This document shows, one piece after another, positions 23,198-30,204 of a stretch of DNA of 64,000 nucleotides (position 1 is the first letter of the stretch; each line of letters starts with the position of its first letter). A program made the translations under genes and the position numbers. Source of the stretch: Verrucomicrobiota bacterium (GTDB lineage Bacteria > Verrucomicrobiota > Verrucomicrobiia > JABWAM01). The stretch is from the NCBI GenBank assembly GCA_023269615.1, contig JAHFSY010000007.1:62001-126000 (forward strand). Reading direction: 5' to 3'. The notes beneath the pieces are model-generated. The model did not search any database, was not told the origin of the DNA, and was given only the letters and a program-made list of their open reading frames with translations.

Positions 23198-23421
23198 GAG
23201 GTTTCGCGCAACCCGCGCTACGCCGTAGGCTTCGGCGAGGTGAGAGACGCCAAGGCGCAAAGGCCCTGATTCCCTGCCACGCCAATCCGATCGTCACAGT
23301 GGTGACGATCGGATTGGCGTGGCAGACGGCCATCTCGAAATCTGCGTCCATCGGCGGAATCTGCGGAGAAATGCGGGACAAAGGGCTTTGCGCCTTGGCG
23401 TCTTTGCGAGAGGCTCTCCGA
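23198..23421. repeat. composite repeat with 24-bp perfect hairpin (copy 1)
   Basis: Outer 8-base units (GACGCCAAGGCGCAAAGG at left, CTTTGCGCCTTGGCG at right) flank a hairpin with 24-bp perfect arms (23274-23297 and 23302-23325, loop AGTG) and a TCTGCG 10-base tract (23339-23370). The arm starts CTGCCACGCCAATCC. The same order is seen at 47508-47716 and 55769-55998, with different arm sequences. Confidence 0.85.
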
Positions 23422-23434
23422 AACGAAGAGGTTG

Positions 23435-24721
23435 TCACCGCGTGGTTGAGCGTTCCTCGCGATGGCCGGAGACGGCGGCGGCGTGCTCGGTGAATGACTT
23501 GCCGATGCCGCGCGGCGCGATGGTGGAATCTATTTTTCCCTGCTGAAATTCGTCCCACATCGGCGACATGGTCCGCAGTTTCTCCACGATCTTGGCCATG
23601 GTCTCAACCACGTAATCCATGTCGGACTCCGTGTTGTCCTTGCCGAGCGTCATGATGATCGAGCCCTGCGCGAGCGCGTGATCCAGCCCGATGGCGCTGA
23701 GCACGTGCGAAACCTTGAGTGATTTGGAGACGCAGCTTCCGCCGCTGGCGACGCAGACGCCATGGTGGTCGAGAAGGAGGAGCTGGCCTTCGCCCTCGAT
23801 GAATTCCGTGGCGAGCGAGACGTTGCTGGGCGAGCGATGCGGGCCGCAGGGCGGTCCGTTGATTTTCAAATAGGGAACCTTCGTGGAAAGGCCATCCATC
23901 AGGCGCTTCTGGAGTTTTTGAACGTGCTCGATGCGCTGGGGCATTTCCTTGCGGGCGAGCTCGGCGGCGAGTCCGCCGCCCACGATGGCAGGAACATTTT
24001 CGGTGCCGGCGCGACGACCGTTTTCCTGCACGCCGCCGTGAATGATTGAGACGAGGCGCGCCTTGCGGTTGCGGTAGAGGACGCCCACGCCTTTTGGCCC
24101 GTAGAAACGATGCGGCGCAAAACTCAACGCGTTCACGCCCATCGCGCGCACGTCAATCGGCACCCAGCCCGCGCTTGCGGTGGCGTCACTGAAAAACGCG
24201 ATGCCCTTTTCATTGGCAATCTTTCCGATCTCGGCGATGGGCTGGATCGAGCCGATGTCGTGGTTCACATGGTGAACTGCGATGAGAATGGTTTTGTCCG
24301 TGATCGCGTTGCGCACATCGTCGGGGTTCAATATGCCCAGTTTGTCCACTCGCACCTTGCTGTGTGTGAAGCCCTGTTTTTCGAGGAAGGCGATGGATTC
24401 GAGGATGCTGGGATGTTCCGTCTCGGCGATGATGATGTGATTGCCCTTGCGCTGGTTGGCGTAGGCGATGCCCTTGATCGCGAGGTTGTTGGCCTCGGTG
24501 CCGCCGCTTGTGAATAGGATTTCTTCAGGGCTTTCGGCGTTGATGAGGAAGGCGAATTGCTCGCGGGCCTTGCTGAGGGCGTCACGCACCTGGAGCCCGT
24601 AACGGTGGAGGCTTGACGGGTTGCCGAAGACCTCCGTGAAATAGGGCTTCATGGCGTCGAACACCCGTGGATCCACGGGTGTGGCCGAGAGGTGATCGAG
24701 AAATACAGTGCGGGAAGCCAT
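23435..24721 (-). CDS. iscS: IscS/NifS-like protein lacking the PLP lysine
   Basis: The 428-residue protein follows cysteine desulfurases along its length: FLDHLSATPVDPRVFDAM, LFTSGGTEANNLAIKG, TEHPSILES, a GGVQENGRRAGTENV loop and the catalytic Cys loop ASGGSCVSKSLKVSHVL. At the PLP site, where IscS reads SxHKxYGPKG, it reads FAPHRFYGPKG, so the Schiff-base Lys is Arg. The nearby DATQS is DATAS, losing the Gln that contacts PLP. The C-terminus is about 40 residues longer than usual. It lies in an iscR-iscU-iscS order. It may be a scaffold partner without desulfurase activity, or it may use a different chemistry. Confidence 0.88.
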   Translation of the reverse strand: MASRTVFLDHLSATPVDPRVFDAMKPYFTEVFGNPSSLHRYGLQVRDALSKAREQFAFLINAESPEEILFTSGGTEANNLAIKGIAYANQRKGNHIIIAETEHPSILESIAFLEKQGFTHSKVRVDKLGILNPDDVRNAITDKTILIAVHHVNHDIGSIQPIAEIGKIANEKGIAFFSDATASAGWVPIDVRAMGVNALSFAPHRFYGPKGVGVLYRNRKARLVSIIHGGVQENGRRAGTENVPAIVGGGLAAELARKEMPQRIEHVQKLQKRLMDGLSTKVPYLKINGPPCGPHRSPSNVSLATEFIEGEGQLLLLDHHGVCVASGGSCVSKSLKVSHVLSAIGLDHALAQGSIIMTLGKDNTESDMDYVVETMAKIVEKLRTMSPMWDEFQQGKIDSTIAPRGIGKSFTEHAAAVSGHREERSTTR

Positions 24722-24728
24722 GGGGGAG

Positions 24729-24756
24729 AATGAAGAATTAAAAATGAAGAATGCAG
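24729..24756. repeat. AATnnnn heptad tract upstream of iscS-like gene
   Basis: Four units AATGAAG, AATTAAA, AATGAAG, AATGCAG lie directly before the start of the iscS-like gene, in the 142-base gap after iscU. The remaining gap has no gene. Confidence 0.8.
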
Positions 24757-24863
24757 AATTTACCCTGCGCAGGCAAAAAAGGAAATCGCGCTACAGACAA
24801 GGCGGGAGGCACGGCCTTTTCGCAACCGTGTGGCTGCGCGCAATCTCCTGATTTCCAAAACTT

Positions 24864-25292
24864 TTACTTCGTTGCAGCTGTTTCTGCGTGTTCTACCGCC
24901 TCGGGATGTTTTTTAACATAGTCCTCGAGGGCGGCCTTGAGGGCTTCCTCTGCGAGCACAGAGCAATGGATTTTTACGGGCGGGAGGCCGCCGAGGGCGT
25001 CCACGACCTCCTGGTTCGAAAACTTCAACGCATCCTCGATGGTGCGTCCCTTGATGAGCTCGGTGGCCATGGAGCTGGATGCGATGGCCGAGCCGCAGCC
25101 GAAGGTCTTGAAGCGCGCATCCTGGATTTTGCCATCCTGGATCTTGAGCGAGATTTTCATGATGTCGCCGCAGGCAGCGGCACCCACTTCGCCCACGCCG
25201 TCGGCATCCTGGATGTCGCCCATGTTGCGTGGGTTCATGAAATGGTCCATGACCTTGTCGTTGTAGAGCGTGTATTCTTTCGTGTCAGACAT
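24864..25292 (-). CDS. iscU: Fe-S cluster scaffold IscU/NifU-N type
   Basis: The 142-residue scaffold keeps all three cluster Cys: GAAACGDIMKI (with the Asp that helps release clusters), FKTFGCGSAIASSS and PVKIHCSVLAEEAL. The opening YNDKVMDHFMNPRNMG is typical. It would build [2Fe-2S] clusters with sulfur from its IscS partner in the cytoplasm. It lies 21 bases after the iscR stop. The Ala- and Glu-rich tail is a little longer than usual. Confidence 0.95.
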   Translation of the reverse strand: MSDTKEYTLYNDKVMDHFMNPRNMGDIQDADGVGEVGAAACGDIMKISLKIQDGKIQDARFKTFGCGSAIASSSMATELIKGRTIEDALKFSNQEVVDALGGLPPVKIHCSVLAEEALKAALEDYVKKHPEAVEHAETAATK

Positions 25293-25313
25293 AATTCCTC
25301 CTGTTTTGATTGC

Positions 25314-25796
25314 CTAAATGGTTTGGAGCGCGCGGGCACGAGGGCCGTTGCCGTTGTGCAGATTGCCGCCCTGGATTCGTTTCATTACCTCGGCCTTGGG
25401 TCGCGTGAGATCAGCGAGCGTGGTGCTGCCCATGATTTCCCTCACGCGGTGTTGGGCTTCGGTAAAAAGGTCGCACAGCGTGCAGGCGTGCGTATCGTGG
25501 CAGCTGGCCGGCTCCTGCAGGCGTCGGTCGAAGGCGAGCTTGCCCTCGATGGCCTCGAGCACCTCGAGCACCGTGATTTCCGCGGAAGGGCGCGCCAGCG
25601 TGAAGCCGCCACGGATGCCGCGCTGGGAGCGCACGATGCCGGCCTTGGTCAGTGCCTGAAAAATTTTGGCGAGGAAACTCCGCGGAATGTGTTCCTCCTT
25701 GCAAACTTCATGAATCATGACCGCCTTTCCCAGACCACGGCGGGCAAGGCACGTTGCGCCCATGATGGCATATTCTCCTGCGCGTGTGATTTGCAT
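25314..25796 (-). CDS. iscR: Rrf2-family regulator, IscR-like
   Basis: The 160-residue protein has the Rrf2 winged-helix start MQITRAGEYAIMGATCLAR, the recognition region IPRSFLAKIFQALTKAGIVRSQRGIRGGF and three Cys in CHDTHACTLCDLF (C-x5-C-x2-C) that should bind a [2Fe-2S] cluster. It probably senses cluster status and controls this operon. An IscR-type palindrome lies in its own promoter at 25831-25843. The tail after residue 135 is low in structure. Confidence 0.93.
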   Translation of the reverse strand: MQITRAGEYAIMGATCLARRGLGKAVMIHEVCKEEHIPRSFLAKIFQALTKAGIVRSQRGIRGGFTLARPSAEITVLEVLEAIEGKLAFDRRLQEPASCHDTHACTLCDLFTEAQHRVREIMGSTTLADLTRPKAEVMKRIQGGNLHNGNGPRARALQTI

Positions 25797-25824
25797 GGTA
25801 AAATGGATTGTGGCGGAAAAAGGT

Positions 25825-25853
25825 AATTAAGACCTTTTTAGTCCTCTTTTCAA
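25825..25853 (-). promoter_or_regulatory. iscR promoter with IscR-type operator
   Basis: On the minus strand TTGAAA (25848-25853) is followed after 17 bases by TTAATT. The spacer holds GACTAAAAAGGTC (25831-25843), an inverted GAC/GTC site around an A-rich core like the IscR/Rrf2 sites of other bacteria. Binding there would block the promoter, which fits autorepression. The -10 match is weak. Confidence 0.6.
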
Positions 25854-25954
25854 GATAGCACCCTGAGAAACGGTGTCAACCCATGTGATGAAGATTTTGA
25901 AATAATCCTTGGCTTGTGATCAGCGCGTTGACTTCGACTGTTCCGTGACGATCA

Positions 25955-28615
25955 TCAATTCGGACCGGAGGCTTTCTTCTCCTTCTGATATCGCTTGAGT
26001 TGCGTTTCATAACCGCCATTGGAGCGATCAAGATCCACGGATTTGGTGATCGCAGTGAGGGCGGCGTCGCGCTCCCCCCGGCGGTGGCAAACTTCGGCCA
26101 GCGTCGCCCAGAATTCTGCCCGGTCCGGCTCCAGCTCCGTCGCCTTGCGCGCGTGGAGAAGAGCGTCGTCGAGTTTTCGTCCCGCATCGGCTTCGAGCGA
26201 AGCCAGGTCGTTGTGCGCCGTGGCAAATTTTGGGAAATCGGCACAGAGCTTGTCGAGAAACCCGGACACATCCTGGAAAAACCGGTCCGCCTCGCCGCGA
26301 CGGCCGCGGGCTTCCAGCGCGGGCAGGAGTTCGTGCGCGACGTGAATATCACCCGGGAGGAACGACTGACAGACGCGCGCTTCGCTCAAGGCGGAGTCCA
26401 TGTCTTCCTTCTGCAGAAAGCCCATCAGGCGCAGCCAATGAACATGTCTGGGCGCAAGCAGGCACTGTTCACTCGGATTGAAAAAGCCAACCTGATAATG
26501 GGGAATCGCACCCAATAGGCCGTTTTCATACATCGCCGCGCGGACAAAAAACCCCTCCGTTGGGGACTCGCGCCGATTGATTTCCCGGGACGGCACCTCA
26601 AACATCGCGGTGAACAACGGACGCGTCACCGCGCGGAAACGATCGAGAGCTGCCGCCTCCTGCGGCAGCCTCGCATCGTCCAGCTTGTCCGCCATTCCCA
26701 GATACCACTCTTCCGAGGCACCAGCGAGCAACTGAGCCTGTGACATCAGTTTTCTCCCCGACTCGGCGTCACCGCTTTTCGTGAGGACGACCCCTTGAAG
26801 ATACATCGCGGGGGCGTTATTCGCGTCCGCCTTGCGATAACCCGCCGCGGCTTCCGCCCATTTCGCACGACGGGCGAAGAGATTGCCCTCGAGCACAGAT
26901 CCATCGTGCCCCATCTGCTGATAGAGCTTGAGGGCCAGATCCTCGCGATGATCGTCTTCGCAGGCGCGTCCGACCAGTCTCCACACGGTTCGGCGCACCT
27001 CTTCGGGTATCCGCACGGATTTTTCGGACATGGCATTTACGAGGGCCGCCAATTCGGCGCCGGTCGGGCGCCGCTCCATCCACTTCCACGTCCTGCTTGC
27101 GGCCTCGTCTTTGTCAACCTTGTCATCCATGGATTGGTGAAAACGCCACCAGTCGCAAGCCCAGGCGGTTTCTTCGCCATCACCGTGCATGATGCGGGGA
27201 CGGGAGAGTTGACGGGCATGGAGGCCTCGAGCGAGAGCTTTGACATATTCGAGGTTGATGGATGCGTCCTGTTTCCAGGATCGCTTGAGCATTTCCAAGG
27301 CCATCTCCTTTTCGCGAGAGCGTCCGAGCACTCCAAGAAGGTCGCATTGAAAGGACATGTTGGTTCGCACGATGTCGGTGGCCATCAGGCGGGAGAACTC
27401 GCTGTGAGCGCGCTCAACCTCTCCTGTTTCCCGGAGAAGGCAGGCAGTCTGCAGTTCCGAGGCGAATCGTTCATCATCGGAACCGGCCCGTGACGGCTTC
27501 GACAGGGCGAACGCATCGTTGAAACGCCACTGACACTGGAGCAACTCGGATGCCCACGTTAGATACCCTTCTCGGACGTATGACAACGAAGCTTCGTCGG
27601 GCAGGTCGTTCACCGCAAAGTCCTGATGCGGCCAGAGGCTGTTTGTGCCCCGTTGCTGGAGGGCGATCATCTGCTGGATTGCCTTCTGAAAAGGTTCTGG
27701 CCGTCCCGCTTTGCGGTGCCAGACCGCAGTCATTCCCAGCCTGTCAATATCGTCCGAGAGATCCGTTGCTTCCGCGTATTTGTCGGACAAACGCGTCCAG
27801 TTTCCGGCGTTGGCGAGCATTCCATCCTCGAGATAATCGTCTCCCGACTGCGATGCGGCCGCAACCGCACCGACAGCGTCCCCCATGCCGCGGCATAAAT
27901 AGGCAAGGGCCCGGGTCGCGAGGGAATTCGGATCCCTCTTCGACATTTCCTCGATCTTCCGCCGGTGTTGCTCGCCCGTTCCGCTCACCAGGCAGTGGGC
28001 GACAAAATTGAGAATGTTCGAATCCAGAGACCGGACCTCGTAACTCTTTTCACTCGGGTCTTTCACACCCGCGACCTTGAGCCGCCAAACCATGTCGACC
28101 TCCCAATAACGCCCCTCCGTGAGTCGATCCACGGAGTCCTCCAACGTGGAGCCAAGCGCCTGGAGAACGTGCTTGTGATTCTCGTCACGCGCCGCCATCC
28201 CGGCCAGCTCCACCACGGTCCCGTGCGCCCGTTCCCCTTCGGAAACGAGGCGCGTCAGGGCAGCGCGCTGAGCCTCCTCATCTCCCTCCCAAAACTGGCG
28301 CAGGAGCGGCTCAAATTCCGGAGGGGTATCCGGATGAACATTCCATCGAAGTTTCTCAAGGAGTTTGCGGGCGCGGAAGGAGACTTCGGGATCACGGCTT
28401 TGAGCCGCATCCTGTAGCGCCGTTTCCGCCGCCTTGCCCGCTTCCCACAGGGACCGTGTCGCCTTCTCCCGCTGCTGAAACTCCGCTGCACCCAGGTCGT
28501 GGATCGAACGACGGATGTCCTCTGCAGCGAGTTCTCCTGTCAAACACCGGTGTGGTGGCAGAAAAACAGCGACGCACAACACCCATACCATCATCGTGTC
28601 GCAAGTTCTTTTCAT
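25955..28615 (-). CDS. secreted TPR-type repeat protein
   Basis: The 886-residue protein starts with a signal peptide (MMVWVLCVAVFLPPHRCLTG region) and is otherwise almost all helical. Tetratricopeptide-like repeats are clearest near the C-terminus (FATAHNDLASLEADAGRKLDDALLHARKATELEPDRAEFW written across two repeats) and around EGNLFARRAKWAEAAAGYRKA. The early EFQQREKATRSLWEAGKAA resembles HEAT-type helices. I infer a periplasmic or surface scaffold; no enzyme motif was seen. The ATG at 28615 is chosen because it puts the signal peptide at the N-terminus. leuC is divergent. Confidence 0.75.
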   Translation of the reverse strand: MKRTCDTMMVWVLCVAVFLPPHRCLTGELAAEDIRRSIHDLGAAEFQQREKATRSLWEAGKAAETALQDAAQSRDPEVSFRARKLLEKLRWNVHPDTPPEFEPLLRQFWEGDEEAQRAALTRLVSEGERAHGTVVELAGMAARDENHKHVLQALGSTLEDSVDRLTEGRYWEVDMVWRLKVAGVKDPSEKSYEVRSLDSNILNFVAHCLVSGTGEQHRRKIEEMSKRDPNSLATRALAYLCRGMGDAVGAVAAASQSGDDYLEDGMLANAGNWTRLSDKYAEATDLSDDIDRLGMTAVWHRKAGRPEPFQKAIQQMIALQQRGTNSLWPHQDFAVNDLPDEASLSYVREGYLTWASELLQCQWRFNDAFALSKPSRAGSDDERFASELQTACLLRETGEVERAHSEFSRLMATDIVRTNMSFQCDLLGVLGRSREKEMALEMLKRSWKQDASINLEYVKALARGLHARQLSRPRIMHGDGEETAWACDWWRFHQSMDDKVDKDEAASRTWKWMERRPTGAELAALVNAMSEKSVRIPEEVRRTVWRLVGRACEDDHREDLALKLYQQMGHDGSVLEGNLFARRAKWAEAAAGYRKADANNAPAMYLQGVVLTKSGDAESGRKLMSQAQLLAGASEEWYLGMADKLDDARLPQEAAALDRFRAVTRPLFTAMFEVPSREINRRESPTEGFFVRAAMYENGLLGAIPHYQVGFFNPSEQCLLAPRHVHWLRLMGFLQKEDMDSALSEARVCQSFLPGDIHVAHELLPALEARGRRGEADRFFQDVSGFLDKLCADFPKFATAHNDLASLEADAGRKLDDALLHARKATELEPDRAEFWATLAEVCHRRGERDAALTAITKSVDLDRSNGGYETQLKRYQKEKKASGPN

Positions 28616-28827
28616 CCGGATCGTCGTGTTGGAAGAAAGGCTCCCGGCCGGCCCGCGATGCATGGAGAAATTTGCATGGGAATGCGGCATCCACGAGGGT
28701 GATGCGACGATCCAACAATACCACGCGTGACTCTTGATGCCAAATCCAGTTTTGCCGGGAGAAGCATTTCTTTCCCCTCCCGGATAACGATTGAATTTCG
28801 GTTCTGTGCGAATTATGGTGAAGGGCT

Positions 28828-30198
28828 ATGACTTTGACTGAAAAGCTCTTTGCGCGCGCCAGCGGAAAATCCAATGTGAATCCGGGCGACAACGTCTGGG
28901 TGAAAGTGGATGTGCTGATGACCCATGACGTCTGCGGTCCTGGAACCATCGGCGTGTTCAAGCGCGAGTTTGGCAACAATGCGAAGGTGTGGGACCGCGA
29001 ACGCGTGGTGATCATCCCTGACCATTACATCTTCACCGCCGACTCGAAGTCCAACCGCAACGTGGACATTCTGCGCGACTTCGTCCGCGAACAGGGGATC
29101 AAGTATTTTTACGACGTAATTGACGACCCGAACGGCTCCTGGCATTTCGATCCCTCGAAGGGCCAGCTCAAGCGCCAGTTCGGATCCAACTTTGCCGGCG
29201 TCTGCCACACCGCATTGCCCGCGAAGGGACATACGCGTCCCGGCGAAATCCTTCTCGGCACCGATTCACACACTTGCATGGCGGGGGCGTTCAACCAATT
29301 CGCCACCGGCATCGGCAACACGGACGCGGGCTTCGTGCTTGGCACGGGCAAGCTCCTGCTCAAGGTCCCCGAGACGATGCGCTTTCACCTGGTGGGCGAG
29401 CTGCCCAAAGGCGTGATGGCCAAGGACGTGATCCTGCACGTGATCGGTGACATCGGTTTCGACGGTGCGACGTATCGCGCGATGCAGTTCGACGGCCCGG
29501 GCGCGCATGCGCTCAACATGGATGACCGCATGACGATCGCCAACATGGCCATCGAGGCCGGTGGCAAGAATGCGATTTTTGAATTTGATGAAACGACGCG
29601 TGCCTATGTGGACGAGCGGACGAAGCGGAACGGCACCCGCGCGCAATACGAGCCCGTGGAGCCCGATCGCGACCAGAAATTCATCTATGACAAGACCTTC
29701 GACCTTTCCAAGCTCGAGCCCACCGTGGCGAAGGATCCGGACCCGGGCCAGCGCGCCCTCGCGCGCGAGTGCGCGGACATCCAGCTCGACCGCGCGTACA
29801 TCGGGTCCTGCACCGGCGGAAAAACAAGCGACTTCCTCGCCTTCGCCCGGGTCGTGAACGGAAAGCGCGTGAAGATTGACACGTTCGGCGTGCCGGCCAC
29901 TCCCGACGTGGTCATCGAGCTGCAGACGACACTGTGGGAGGGAAAAAGCGTGTGGAGCATTCTTGAAAGCGCCGGCGTACTGATGACCGAGAATGCCTCA
30001 TGCGCCGCGTGCCTGGGCGGGCCCGCCGACACGTTCGGGCGCCTCAACCGCCCGATGAATTGCATCACCGCGACCAACCGCAATTTCCCGGGCCGCATGG
30101 GGCACAAGGAATCGAAGGTGTTTCTCGCCTCGCCCTACACCGTGGCCGCCTCCGCGCTCACGGGACACATCACCGACCCGCGCGAGTATCTTGGTTGA
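28828..30198 (+). CDS. leuC: 3-isopropylmalate dehydratase large subunit-like aconitase
   Basis: The 456-residue protein is an aconitase-family large subunit. It has LLGTDSHTCMAGAFNQFATGIG, the first cluster Cys in IGSCTGGKTSDF and the CxxC pair in ASCAACLGG. Its closest type is the LeuC/homoaconitase branch that isomerises 2-isopropylmalate in leucine synthesis. The small subunit leuD is not adjacent and must lie elsewhere. The Fe-S cluster it needs links it by function to the isc cluster 3 kb away. The 212-base divergent gap to the TPR gene holds a weak CCGGGAG/CTCCCGG hairpin and likely promoters. Confidence 0.88.
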   Translation: MTLTEKLFARASGKSNVNPGDNVWVKVDVLMTHDVCGPGTIGVFKREFGNNAKVWDRERVVIIPDHYIFTADSKSNRNVDILRDFVREQGIKYFYDVIDDPNGSWHFDPSKGQLKRQFGSNFAGVCHTALPAKGHTRPGEILLGTDSHTCMAGAFNQFATGIGNTDAGFVLGTGKLLLKVPETMRFHLVGELPKGVMAKDVILHVIGDIGFDGATYRAMQFDGPGAHALNMDDRMTIANMAIEAGGKNAIFEFDETTRAYVDERTKRNGTRAQYEPVEPDRDQKFIYDKTFDLSKLEPTVAKDPDPGQRALARECADIQLDRAYIGSCTGGKTSDFLAFARVVNGKRVKIDTFGVPATPDVVIELQTTLWEGKSVWSILESAGVLMTENASCAACLGGPADTFGRLNRPMNCITATNRNFPGRMGHKESKVFLASPYTVAASALTGHITDPREYLG

Positions 30199-30204
30199 GC
30201 GAAA

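Noticed and set aside
23274-23325. Hairpin read as a simple intrinsic terminator
   Set aside because: The stem is far longer than a terminator, no T-run follows, and the same layout recurs twice with other arm sequences.
23166-23558. Frames across the repeat between mrp and the iscS-like gene
   Set aside because: They translate the 8- and 10-base repeats (peptides like SRKDAKAQ) and are artefacts of the repeat.
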